This document shows, in pieces, positions 8,325 to 15,907 of a stretch of 38,625 nucleotides of DNA (position 1 is its first letter; every line of letters starts with the position of its first letter). The DNA comes from DAOUMU01 sp034409055 (lineage in GTDB: Bacteria; Chloroflexota; Anaerolineae; 4572-78; J111). The notes below the pieces were generated by a model, which ran no database searches, was not told the DNA's origin, and saw only the letters and a list, made by a program, of their open reading frames with translations. The DNA lies in contig DAOUMU010000319.1 in NCBI GenBank assembly GCA_034409055.1, forward strand, positions 1 through 38,625, read 5' to 3'. The translations under genes were made by a program, and so were the position numbers.

Positions 8325-8339
8325 GAATATCAGATATTC
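8325..8339. promoter_or_regulatory. perfect dyad, probable GntR operator
   Basis: GAATATC-A-GATATTC is a perfect 7-bp inverted repeat with a 1-bp centre. It sits 14 bases upstream of the gntR start codon and about 12 bases downstream of the predicted transcription start, a position where a bound repressor would block the promoter. The length fits a FadR-type dimer site. Binding by this regulator is inference. Confidence 0.65.
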
Positions 8340-8357
8340 TGAATTTAACAGGGCCGT

Positions 8358-8386
8358 AGTATAATACAATTCTTGCTTCGTGTCAA
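8358..8386 (-). promoter_or_regulatory. sigma70-type promoter for the gntR operon
   Basis: On the minus strand the DNA reads TTGACA, a 17-base spacer, then TATACT. This is a near-consensus housekeeping promoter with its predicted start near 8351, about 40 bases before the gntR ATG. Confidence 0.75.
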
Positions 8387-8485
8387 CGAGAAGATTTTGA
8401 TCGCAGCGGAGGAAGGAGACAAATTTTTAATCTTAATTTAATCTTTCCTTCATTTTTCTTTAATCTTCCCTTGTTAATATTAAGG

Positions 8486-8499
8486 TACACTTAAGTGTA
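8486..8499. promoter_or_regulatory. 14-bp perfect palindrome TACACTTAAGTGTA
   Basis: TACACTTAAGTGTA is fully self-complementary. It lies in the AT-rich spacer between the gntR promoter and the heme A synthase 3' end. No gene starts on the plus strand here, so its partner is unknown. A dimeric protein site is possible. Confidence 0.4.
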
Positions 8500-8512
8500 A
8501 ACCCTCCCTCCT

Positions 8513-9526
8513 TTAGGAAAAGCCCGCGTCGTGGCAGCGCGGGTTTTTCTTTTTTTTGTTAGATTTTACTTCGCTTTGCCTTGAGGCGGTCGAAGGCTCG
8601 ACGGTTTCGGTCAGAGTGGCTGGCCGGGCCAGGACCGAAGCCGCTAGCAGCACCAGGGTGATCCAGATCAGGTCCGATAAGAACAGATGCAACAGTTGCA
8701 TCCAGATTGGGGCCAGCAGAACTACGTTTATCGCCCCGGCCATAAGCTGAACCAGGAAGAGGACGGTCAATAGCCGGGCGAGCTGTTTACTGAGACGACC
8801 GGGCCGTAGCAGGTTAGACAGGGCGATGGCCAGAATCAGGTAAATCCAGACGATGACGGCTATCGTGGGGTGCAGTAAGCGCAACCGAATCAAGAAGTGG
8901 GCGGCCGGGGAGAGTTCTTGCCGAAGACCTTCGGCCAGAGAACTGGGGGGGAACAGGGTATCACCCAGGGCGGTCACGGCGCCACTGGCTCCCAGAATTA
9001 TAACACTCACCAAACCGACACCCAGAAACCAATTGGCTAGCCCCTGCCCCTTGAGCCGGACCGGTGGACCGCCTGAGGCCCACCAGGCCGTGAGAGTCAG
9101 CATGGCCAGGAGCAGGAACGTGTTGATCAAGTGGAGAGCGATGACAATGACCCGGGCTGTGGAAACATTGTCGGCCACTAAATGAAAGAGAACCAATCCG
9201 GCTCCGACCAGGGCTTCGGTGATCATAAACAGCATCGATCCGCCAGCCCCCACACGCACAGTGTGCCCCCTGGGATAGGTCCGAAAGGCCCAAATCAAAA
9301 GCCCTACCACCAACACCAAAGCCAGGCCGCTACTGGCCCGGTGGGTAAACTCGACCATCGTCTCGACTTGGGGTGAGCGAGGAAGCACCTGCCCATTACA
9401 CAGGGGCCAGTGGTTTCCACACCCGGCCCCGGAACCGGTAGCTCGCACGTAAGCGCCCCATAAGATCACCCCCAAATTGTAGACCAGCACCCCCCAGGCG
9501 TAGATGGCAAATCGATTTAGTTTCAT
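8513..9526 (-). CDS. ctaA: heme A synthase (CtaA/Cox15 family)
   Basis: The 337-residue polytopic membrane protein has about eight helices. It matches CtaA, which oxidises the C8 methyl of heme O to give heme A for aa3-type oxidases. Visible are YVRATGSGAGCGNHWPLC with the Cys36/Cys43 pair, the heme-ligand motif EFTHR (His62), and later His residues in ALHLIN, RLLHPT and QLLHLFLSD. The start at 9526 has GGGAGG 6 bases upstream. The last 30 residues (from about LTETVEP) are hydrophilic, unlike the family, and the final ones (KKKKNPRCHDAGFS) are encoded by a terminator hairpin, so the tail is probably not functional. No oxidase subunit gene is nearby. Confidence 0.9.
   Translation of the reverse strand: MKLNRFAIYAWGVLVYNLGVILWGAYVRATGSGAGCGNHWPLCNGQVLPRSPQVETMVEFTHRASSGLALVLVVGLLIWAFRTYPRGHTVRVGAGGSMLFMITEALVGAGLVLFHLVADNVSTARVIVIALHLINTFLLLAMLTLTAWWASGGPPVRLKGQGLANWFLGVGLVSVIILGASGAVTALGDTLFPPSSLAEGLRQELSPAAHFLIRLRLLHPTIAVIVWIYLILAIALSNLLRPGRLSKQLARLLTVLFLVQLMAGAINVVLLAPIWMQLLHLFLSDLIWITLVLLAASVLARPATLTETVEPSTASRQSEVKSNKKKKNPRCHDAGFS
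8522..8557 (+). terminator. rho-independent terminator (plus strand)
   Basis: CCCGCG and CGCGGG form a perfect stem around a 9-base loop, followed by a run of 13 T with one C. Flanking A and T runs extend the pairing. It is oriented to stop plus-strand transcripts, although no plus-strand gene precedes it. The heme A synthase reading frame passes straight through the stem on the other strand. Confidence 0.7.
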
Positions 9527-9550
9527 GAACAGCCTCCCAATCTTTCTTAG

Positions 9551-9670
9551 AAGGTGTCTGAAAATTCAGGTTTTAGCCTTCGTAGTAACGACTTCAGTCG
9601 TTTTTTGGCCCAATAATGCAGGCAATTAACGACTAAAGTCGTCACTACAAACATTTTTCAGACACGCCTT
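9551..9670. repeat. nested palindromic element (AACGACTTCAGTCGTT family), copy 1
   Basis: The outer arms are AAGGTGTCTGAAAA at 9551 and TTTTCAGACACGCCTT ending at 9670. The inner arms at 9582-9602 and 9628-9648 centre on ACGACTTCAGTCGT and ACGACTAAAGTCGT, with two mismatches over 21 bp. The whole 120 bp can fold into one long hairpin. It looks like a small non-autonomous element, but I see no clear target duplication. Confidence 0.75.
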
Positions 9671-9829
9671 ACATAATAATAGTGCAATGTTGGTCAAGGT
9701 CAAAGCTGGGCCATTAGTTGGGATGAAATTCTCATGCCTGTCGAGACACCTTTCGATTGTTTTTTAAGGAAGATAGGGATAGAATGGTGACCGCAACAAA
9801 CACTGTCCGTTGAGGGCGTTTTATTTCGG

Positions 9830-9884
9830 TTGTAGGGTAAGTTGCTAACTTGCCCCTGGGACAAGCCAGCAGTTTGTCTTACAA
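9830..9884. repeat. palindromic TGTAG...CTACA element, copy B
   Basis: TGTAGGGTAAGTTGCTAACT begins the left arm. The right arm, CAGCAGTTTGTCTTACAA, is its imperfect complement. The element ends 25 bases before the acuI-like start codon, just ahead of its ribosome site. Confidence 0.7.
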
Positions 9885-9909
9885 CTCATTCGACGATTGA
9901 GGAGAGATC

Positions 9910-10908
9910 ATGCCACAAGATCGTTTCAAAGCTTTTATTTTGGATAAAACCGAGGACCAGCTTCAAGGTGAGATTCAAGAGATCGAGCGAGAGGCATTGC
10001 CTCCGGGCGATGTCTTGATTTCAGTAGCTTATTCCAGCCTTAATTACAAGGACGGCCTGGCCGTGACCGGTCGAGGTAAGATCATCCGGCGCTACCCGAT
10101 GGTGCCGGGTATTGACCTGGCCGGGACGGTGGTGGAGTCTGCGTCATCTGATTTCAGGCCGGGAGACCCGGTGATTGTGACCGGATGTGGGATTGGGGAG
10201 AGCCACTGGGGGGGGTATGCCCAGATGGCCCGGGTGCCGGCCAATTGGCCGGTGCCTCTGCCGGAGGGGCTCAGTATGAAACAGGCCATGGCTGTTGGAA
10301 CGGCCGGGGTTACCGCCATGATGTGCGTCATGGCCCTTGAAGAACGGGGACTAACCGCGGATGAGCGGGAGGTGGTTGTCACTGGGGCCGCCGGTGGGGT
10401 GGGCAGTATCGCCGTAGCCATTCTGGCCAGACTCGGCTACAGAGTGGTGGCCTCGACCGGCCGGACTGAAGCGCACGCTTACCTGCGAGAACTTGGCGCT
10501 CATAAGATTATAGACCGTACTGTCCTGGCTGGTCCACCACGCCGGCCCCTGGAGAGCGGGCGCTGGGGCGGTGCGGTAGATGTGGTCGGGGGCGACACGC
10601 TGGCCTCACTACTGGCTGCTATGGCTCCTGGAGCCAGTGTCGCTGCTTGTGGGTTGGCTGGTGGCAGTCACTTGAATACAACCGTCTTCCCCTTCATCTT
10701 ACGGGGGGTTAGTTTGCTTGGGATCAACGCCGCCGCCGTGCCCCAGGCGCAGCAGCTTAAAATTTGGGCTCGCCTGGTACGTGACCTGCCGTTGGATACG
10801 CTCGATATGGTGACACGAGTGATATCGTTATCGGACGTGCCCCCGCTCAGTCATGACATTCTTGAGGGGCGAGTTCGGGGTCGAGTCGTGGTGGATGTGA
10901 ATACATAG
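9910..10908 (+). CDS. acuI: acrylyl-CoA reductase / YhdH-type quinone oxidoreductase
   Basis: This 332-residue medium-chain dehydrogenase lacks catalytic zinc and fits the AcuI/YhdH family, NADPH-dependent reductases that turn acryloyl-CoA into propionyl-CoA. Diagnostic stretches are SSLNYKDGLAVTGRGKI (about residues 42-58), YPMVPGIDLAGTVV, the GIGESHWGGYAQMARV segment, the Rossmann loop VTGAAGGVGSIAVAI (about 157-171) and FILRGVSLLGINA. The length is normal. The ATG at 9910 has GAGGAGAG 4 bases upstream. The gene stands alone, convergent with a GNAT gene 15 bases downstream. A link to the betaine-like cluster 1.6 kb away is possible but unproven. Confidence 0.9.
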   Translation: MPQDRFKAFILDKTEDQLQGEIQEIEREALPPGDVLISVAYSSLNYKDGLAVTGRGKIIRRYPMVPGIDLAGTVVESASSDFRPGDPVIVTGCGIGESHWGGYAQMARVPANWPVPLPEGLSMKQAMAVGTAGVTAMMCVMALEERGLTADEREVVVTGAAGGVGSIAVAILARLGYRVVASTGRTEAHAYLRELGAHKIIDRTVLAGPPRRPLESGRWGGAVDVVGGDTLASLLAAMAPGASVAACGLAGGSHLNTTVFPFILRGVSLLGINAAAVPQAQQLKIWARLVRDLPLDTLDMVTRVISLSDVPPLSHDILEGRVRGRVVVDVNT

Positions 10909-10923
10909 GGAAAGAGTCCTGTC

Positions 10924-11685
10924 TTATCTGGCAGGGGCTGTCCGGTAGTGATAGTGATAGCGTGTTTCAAAGCCGGCCTGGGTATACAGCGCCCGAGCCG
11001 GGGGATTGTTCTCCATCACTTGGAGATACATGCGGCTAGCTTGGTGCGGTTGGCCCCATTTGGCCAGGGCGTGGAGGACGGTGGTGGCCACTCCTTGCCG
11101 CCGAAACTCGACCTGAGTGGTCATGCCGAAAATACCGGCCCAGCCTCGTTCCACGACCGCCAGCCCCACGGCTACGGGACGTCCCTTAACGTTCAGCAGG
11201 GCATAACCAGCGCGTGGACCAATCCGCCGCAAAATGTCCCACCGCATATTGATGGCGTGCTCGCTCATCCGTTCCAATTGGCCATAGGTGGCCATCCACT
11301 GCTCATTGGGGGTCTCGGTAACGGTCACGGTATAAGCCGGGTTCGGTTGGGTCCGGGCCAGGACCGTGGCCAGCGAGGCCGTTTGGACACTGGTGCGCGC
11401 CTCACTGGTGTACCCTCGCTTGGCCAAAACAGCATCCAGGTCGGCCGGTTGGGCGGCCGGACAAATCTGGTAACGGGCCGGGCTGCCCCAGCGGGCGTAG
11501 AAATCTTCGACCAGGGTCAGTTTCTCGGCCAAGGGGTGGCGGTCCCCGGCCTCGTTTGGCCAGACTGAATTAGCCCGCCGGGTCACGCCCCAGTTGAAGC
11601 GTAACCGCCAACCGTCCACCACCTGCACCACGGCTGCCGGCCAGGCATTGCTGGATAGTTCTTCAAGGTATTGGATAAGTTTCAT
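10924..11685 (-). CDS. GNAT family acetyltransferase, two-half type
   Basis: The ATG at 11685 (MKLIQYLEELSSNAWPA) follows AGGAG by 9 bases. The 253-residue protein has a divergent N-terminal half with an NWGVTRRANSVWP motif and a canonical C-terminal GNAT domain: GIFGMTTQVEFRRQGVATTVL is motif A and LQVMENNPPARALYTQAGF is motif B. I know this arrangement from many hypothetical acetyltransferases of actinobacteria and Chloroflexota; the substrate is unknown. Its first 23 bases overlap the end of a truncated nucleotidyltransferase frame, so its original upstream context has been lost. Confidence 0.85.
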   Translation of the reverse strand: MKLIQYLEELSSNAWPAAVVQVVDGWRLRFNWGVTRRANSVWPNEAGDRHPLAEKLTLVEDFYARWGSPARYQICPAAQPADLDAVLAKRGYTSEARTSVQTASLATVLARTQPNPAYTVTVTETPNEQWMATYGQLERMSEHAINMRWDILRRIGPRAGYALLNVKGRPVAVGLAVVERGWAGIFGMTTQVEFRRQGVATTVLHALAKWGQPHQASRMYLQVMENNPPARALYTQAGFETRYHYHYRTAPAR

Positions 11686-11860
11686 TGTCGGCATCTCCTC
11701 GCGCCTGAGAGCCGTAGAGGGTGATGGATAGAACCCCATCGGCGTAGTAGTCAGTAGCCACCCTGCGCCCATAAGCGGCAATGGCAGTTTGCACTTCAGG
11801 TCGAGCGCCCGGCAACTGGGTTTTTAGGGTTTGCATATCTATGATATTTCTCACGCTCAT
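11663..11860 (-). pseudogene. truncated MNT-type nucleotidyltransferase
   Basis: The frame encodes 65 residues ending LYGSQARGDADNETYPIP. GSxARGDA is the hallmark of minimal nucleotidyltransferases, the MntA-like partners of HEPN toxins. In intact proteins it is followed by the DxD metal-binding strand (SDIDLLV-like). Here the sequence stops right after that point, so the catalytic aspartates are absent. No HEPN gene is adjacent. I read it as a decayed gene cut by the acetyltransferase gene. Confidence 0.6.
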
Positions 11861-11979
11861 TCATTACTCCAACGAGATTATCAGGCTCATGGTAACTCAT
11901 AAATCACCCAACGTCAACCAAAAAATGCAGGCTCACGTTTAGAACAAGCGCGGAGTACATCAGTATGCTTCCGATGCTC

Positions 11980-12003
11980 GCGGCGGATAGCCATATCCGC
12001 CGC
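11980..12003. repeat. perfect 10-bp hairpin
   Basis: GCGGCGGATA and TATCCGCCGC form a perfect stem around the loop GCCA. No T-run follows. It lies in the gene-poor stretch 11861-12309, which otherwise holds only the next inverted repeat. Confidence 0.6.
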
Positions 12004-12090
12004 TCAGAGACCGCTGGATTTGGCAACACTTGCACCTGCGTGCAAGTGCAGGTGTCCGGCAGGAGCGGGCATCAGTTCTGAACATGAGCC

Positions 12091-12175
12091 AACAACGGAT
12101 CGCCAGGATTGAACGGATCGGTGGTTTCGTTTCATCACCAGAGCAAACATCCGGTTCATCCCCGTATCCGTTGTT
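12091..12175. repeat. large inverted repeat (AACAACGGAT arms)
   Basis: Arms of about 27 bases begin AACAACGGAT on the left and end ATCCGTTGTT on the right. They are mostly complementary, with a few mismatches in the middle, and a short inner GGTG/CACC stem lies in the loop. It is non-coding. Just upstream, 12027-12056 carries CACTTGCAC and GTGCAAGTG, another small dyad. Confidence 0.6.
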
Positions 12176-12309
12176 ATATCCCCTGGATGAGACGCAGCGC
12201 AAGACAGATTTCTGACCGAAAAGGTCGAGGAACTATTGCCCCCCCTTACCAACCCTCCGAATATCTTCTCTTTTTTTAATTTGACCGAAAAAGGATTACA
12301 ATAGCGGTT

Positions 12310-13143
12310 ATGACACGATCTGTAGTAGTAACCGGCGCATCGACTGGGATTGGTCAGGCCTGTGCTCTTCATCTGGACCGGGTGGGGTTTCGGGTTTTTG
12401 CCGGGGTACGCCGGCAAGTAGATGGCCAGGCTTTGCAGCAGCAAGCCTCTGACCGGCTCACCCCCATTTTTTTAGACGTGACAAAAGAGGCCATGATCGC
12501 CGCTGCGGCGGAGACGGTGACCCGTGCGGTTGGGCCAGCCGGCCTGGCCGGACTGGTCAATAATGCCGGGGTCGTCGTGGCCGGCCCACTTGAATTTACA
12601 CCCATTGGGGAGTTCAGAAAGCAGCTTGAAATCAATGTGACCGGCCAGATAGCGGTGACGCAAGCCTTTCTACCTCTTTTACGGCTGGACCGGGGGCGCA
12701 TCGTCAATATAGGCTCGATCAGTGGCCGGGTGGCTATGCCTTTTATGGGCCCTTATGCGGCCTCGAAGTTCGCTCTGGAAGCCTTGACAGACTCGCTGCG
12801 GGTGGAGCTTCGGCCCTGGGGAATCCAGGTGGCCATCATCGAAGCGGGGGCTATTGCCACGCCTATCTGGGAGAAATCAATAGCGGCGGCCGATCAGATG
12901 ATGGCAGCCTGGCCACAGCAGGCGCATGACCTGTACGGCCAGGCTGCGGTTGTTGCTCGTCAGACAGGGATCAAGGCCGGTCAGACGGCCATACCCGTTG
13001 ACGAAGTAGTCCGGGTCGTTGTTCACGCTCTGACGGCTAGGCGACCCAAAACACGTTATCTCATCGGGCGAAACGCCAAAATAGCGGTTTGGCTGGCCAA
13101 CATACTGCCCGACCGGTTACGCGACTGGTTGATTACGCGGTAG
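12310..13143 (+). CDS. short-chain dehydrogenase/reductase
   Basis: The 277-residue protein is a classical SDR: cofactor loop TGASTGIG (residues 8-15), NNAG (84-87), catalytic Ser near 138 in NIGSISGR, and YAASK with Tyr149 and Lys153. The segment RVFAGVRRQVDG after strand 2, with Arg residues, favours NADPH. The C-terminal stretch (IPVDEVVRVVVHALTARRPKTRYLIG) resembles the retinol or 17-beta-hydroxysteroid-type SDRs, which reduce lipophilic ketones or aldehydes. No ribosome site is evident; a TACAAT at 12297 lies only 7 bases before the ATG, which hints at a leaderless mRNA. The 3' end overlaps trxB by 11 bases tail to tail. Confidence 0.9.
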   Translation: MTRSVVVTGASTGIGQACALHLDRVGFRVFAGVRRQVDGQALQQQASDRLTPIFLDVTKEAMIAAAAETVTRAVGPAGLAGLVNNAGVVVAGPLEFTPIGEFRKQLEINVTGQIAVTQAFLPLLRLDRGRIVNIGSISGRVAMPFMGPYAASKFALEALTDSLRVELRPWGIQVAIIEAGAIATPIWEKSIAAADQMMAAWPQQAHDLYGQAAVVARQTGIKAGQTAIPVDEVVRVVVHALTARRPKTRYLIGRNAKIAVWLANILPDRLRDWLITR

Positions 13144-14161
13144 CGAGGCTTACGGCCGGCACCGGCTCATCCTCGTGCTCAGATAGCCAGCGTTCGACTT
13201 CAATGGCCGCGCCGGCCCCCATACCGGCGGAGGTAATGGCTTGCCGGAAGATAGAGTCGGTGATTTCGCCGGCAGCCCAGACGCCTTCGATATTGGTCCG
13301 CAGTCGCTTGTCGGTAATAACATAGCCCTGTTCGTCGATGTCCAGTTGGCCTTGAAACAGATCGGAGTTGGGAATGTGGCCGATGGCAATAAAGACGCCG
13401 TCGGTCTGGTGGACCCAGGTTTCGCCTGTTTTGACGTTCTTTAGTTCAAGCCCGGTGACTGCCTCGTCGCCAAGAATTTTGGTAACGACGGTATCCCAGA
13501 TAAACTCTATCTTTTCATTTTTGCGGGCGCGGGTTTGCAGGGTATAGCCAGCGCGAAGTTGGTCCCGGCGGTGAATAACGGTCACTTTACGAGCAAACTT
13601 GGTCAGGAAAATGGCTTCCTCCAGGGCGCTATCCCCGCCGCCGACGATCATAACTTCTTTGTCTCTAAAGAAAAAGCCGTCACAGGTGGCACAGTAGCTA
13701 ACGCCGCGTCCGGTTAATTCTGTCTCCCCCGGTACTTCCAATTTACGGAACGAAGCACCCGTGGCAACAATTAAACTTTTTGCGTAGTAATCGCCTTCGT
13801 ATCCCGACAGTTTGAAGGGACGTTGGCTTAAATCGACCTGGTGCACGTAATCAATTTTTGTCTCAGCCCCGAAGCGTTCGGCCTGGCCTTTGATGACTTC
13901 GACCAGTTCCGGGCCGGTTTCCCCGGTAAAGCCGGGATAATTTTCTACCTCGTTGGTGATACCGATTTGCCCACCAATTTCGTTGCCGGTGATAACCAGC
14001 GGCTTTAGATTAGCTCGACCGGCGTACAACGCCGCCGACAATCCTGTTGGGCCAGAGCCAAGAATAATAATCTCACGTACCTCGTTGTTGTTACCGGAAT
14101 CCTGGCTGCCATTATTTGCCTTCAAAGAAACGGATGTATCTAAGGTGAAATTGGAATTCAT
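13133..14161 (-). CDS. trxB: thioredoxin reductase
   Basis: The 342-residue flavoprotein shows the FAD loop ILGSGPTGLSAALYAGRA (from about residue 33), the redox pair CATC (Cys157, Cys160), the NADPH loop VGGGDSALEEA with HRRD, and a C-terminal FAD motif. It would reduce thioredoxin with NADPH. Differences from the family norm: a 28-residue polar N-terminal extension, AAGEITD where most members have AGDV or AGDC, and GMGAGAAIEVERW where GSGCMAA is usual. These may mark an alternative donor or ferredoxin-type relative, although the NADPH motif looks intact. A GGAAAGG site precedes the ATG at 14161. It lies 140 bases after the second serA. Confidence 0.9.
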   Translation of the reverse strand: MNSNFTLDTSVSLKANNGSQDSGNNNEVREIIILGSGPTGLSAALYAGRANLKPLVITGNEIGGQIGITNEVENYPGFTGETGPELVEVIKGQAERFGAETKIDYVHQVDLSQRPFKLSGYEGDYYAKSLIVATGASFRKLEVPGETELTGRGVSYCATCDGFFFRDKEVMIVGGGDSALEEAIFLTKFARKVTVIHRRDQLRAGYTLQTRARKNEKIEFIWDTVVTKILGDEAVTGLELKNVKTGETWVHQTDGVFIAIGHIPNSDLFQGQLDIDEQGYVITDKRLRTNIEGVWAAGEITDSIFRQAITSAGMGAGAAIEVERWLSEHEDEPVPAVSLATA

Positions 14162-14301
14162 GATATTGACTACCTTTCCATATTGATATTTCTCTCATTT
14201 CCAAACGTTTAGACGCCGGACGGTAGCCAAAACTTACCTCACAAAAATCATCGTTTCCCTTCCTCAGAATGACATCGTTATGTTAATTTAATGTTGTCAA
14301 G

Positions 14302-15891
14302 TTACAACCGGACTTTCTTAATTTTCATCACTAACTCAAAATTACGCAGGATGTCAATCACATTTTCGGGAATATCGCTGTCGACACTGATGAAGGAGAT
14401 GGCCAGACCACCGGGCTTATTACGACCCGTGCGCCAGGTGGCGATGTTAATGCCGTGCTGCCCCAAAACGGTCCCCGCCCGACCGATGAAACCGGGCCGG
14501 TCGTGACTGTGTGTTACCAGGATAATCCCTTCGGGCCGCACATCCACCCGATATCCATCAATCTGGACCAGGCGTGGCTCACCCTGGCTAAAAAGGGTTG
14601 AGGCAACGGTCCGGCTACCGCCGGCCCACTCTGCTCGACACGAGATGAGATTGGGGTAATCCGGGGTGGGCAGGCCGCTGGTTTGTGAGACGGTAATACC
14701 ACGTTGTTGAGCCAGATACGGGGCATTCACATAATTGACCGTTTGATGCAGAATCGGCTCCAGGGCTCCTTTGAGGATGGCCACCGTGATCGGCTTGATG
14801 TGACTGCTGATTTCATCCCCTTTTATTTCGACCTCGATGCGTTGAATGGCATCTTCGGCCAGTTGGGTTTGCAGACTGCCAACTTTTTCGGCCAAATCCA
14901 GGAAGGGGTGTAAGGTACGCAGTAGGTTAGCGTCAATGATCGGCAGGTTAAGGGCGTTACGAAAATCAAGCTCACGCAGGGCATCCAGCATTTGGTCGAC
15001 AATTTGCGTGCCGATGTCGCGCTGCGCTTCTGCGGTACTGGCCGCCAGGTGTGGGGTGAGGATAACATTTTCCATACGGAGGAGAGGGCTTTGGGGGGAG
15101 AGGGGCTCTTTGGTAAATACGTCCAGGGCTGCGCCGGCAATTTTGCCGGACTGTAGGCCCTCAACCAACGCGACTTCGTCAATCAAGGCCCCCCGCGCAG
15201 TGTTGATGATACGCACCCCATCTTTCATTTGGGCAATCGTTTGGGCATTGATGATCTTTTTAGTATCGGTAGTGAGGGCAGCGTGCAAAGTGATAAAGTC
15301 GGAACGGGCAAAAAGTTCGGCTAAGTCCACCCGTTTGACTTTCAGGTTGTGGGCAATCTCATCGCTCAGATAAGGATCGTAAGTTATGACCTCCATGTCA
15401 AATGCCTGGCAACGTGCGGCCACCCGACTCCCAATACGTCCCATACCGATGATGCCAATCGTTTTGTGGTAAAGTTGGCGACCGATAAAGCTTTTCCGGT
15501 CCCACTGCCCTTGCTTTAAAGTGGTGTAGGCCTGAGGCACGTGGCGGCAAAGGGCCAGCAGCAGGGCCAGCGTATGTTCGGCCGTAGCGATGGTATTGGC
15601 CCCGGGGGTGTTCATGACGATAATGCCGCGAATACTGGCCGCGTCAACGTCAATATTATCAACGCCCACGCCGGCTCGTCCGACCACTTTTAGCTTGTCG
15701 GCGGCGGCCAACACCGCTTCGGTCACTTTGACACTGCTGCGTACAATCAGGCCATCGTAACCAGGAATACGCGCGGCCAGTGTTTCCGGGGTTAGCCCCT
15801 TCACCAGATCAAATTCAACATCCTCCGCGCTCTCCAACCGCGCTATTCCCTGGGGGGAGAGATCGTCGGTGATGAGTATTTTGTAGGTCAT
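14302..15891 (-). CDS. serA: D-3-phosphoglycerate dehydrogenase, downstream copy
   Basis: The 529-residue enzyme oxidises 3-phosphoglycerate to 3-phosphohydroxypyruvate, the first step of serine synthesis. The NAD loop is GMGRIG (149-154), catalytic residues are Arg233, Glu262 and His281, and an intervening ASB domain and a C-terminal ACT domain (from about residue 455, GIILVTHSHDRPGFIGRAG) give the long type I form, as in actinobacteria. I start at 15891, 7 bases after AGGAG; an ATG 15 bases earlier would overlap that site. It begins 16 bases after the other serA stop, so the two are co-transcribed. The ACT sequence keeps the Asp and Asn seen in serine-binding sites, so feedback inhibition is possible. 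Confidence 0.92.
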   Translation of the reverse strand: MTYKILITDDLSPQGIARLESAEDVEFDLVKGLTPETLAARIPGYDGLIVRSSVKVTEAVLAAADKLKVVGRAGVGVDNIDVDAASIRGIIVMNTPGANTIATAEHTLALLLALCRHVPQAYTTLKQGQWDRKSFIGRQLYHKTIGIIGMGRIGSRVAARCQAFDMEVITYDPYLSDEIAHNLKVKRVDLAELFARSDFITLHAALTTDTKKIINAQTIAQMKDGVRIINTARGALIDEVALVEGLQSGKIAGAALDVFTKEPLSPQSPLLRMENVILTPHLAASTAEAQRDIGTQIVDQMLDALRELDFRNALNLPIIDANLLRTLHPFLDLAEKVGSLQTQLAEDAIQRIEVEIKGDEISSHIKPITVAILKGALEPILHQTVNYVNAPYLAQQRGITVSQTSGLPTPDYPNLISCRAEWAGGSRTVASTLFSQGEPRLVQIDGYRVDVRPEGIILVTHSHDRPGFIGRAGTVLGQHGINIATWRTGRNKPGGLAISFISVDSDIPENVIDILRNFELVMKIKKVRL

Positions 15892-15907
15892 CGTTTCACT
15901 CCTCATA

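Noticed and set aside
12004..12444. 146-codon minus-strand frame over the inverted repeat and the SDR start
   Set aside because: It covers the palindromic region and the start of a real gene on the other strand and shows no family features.
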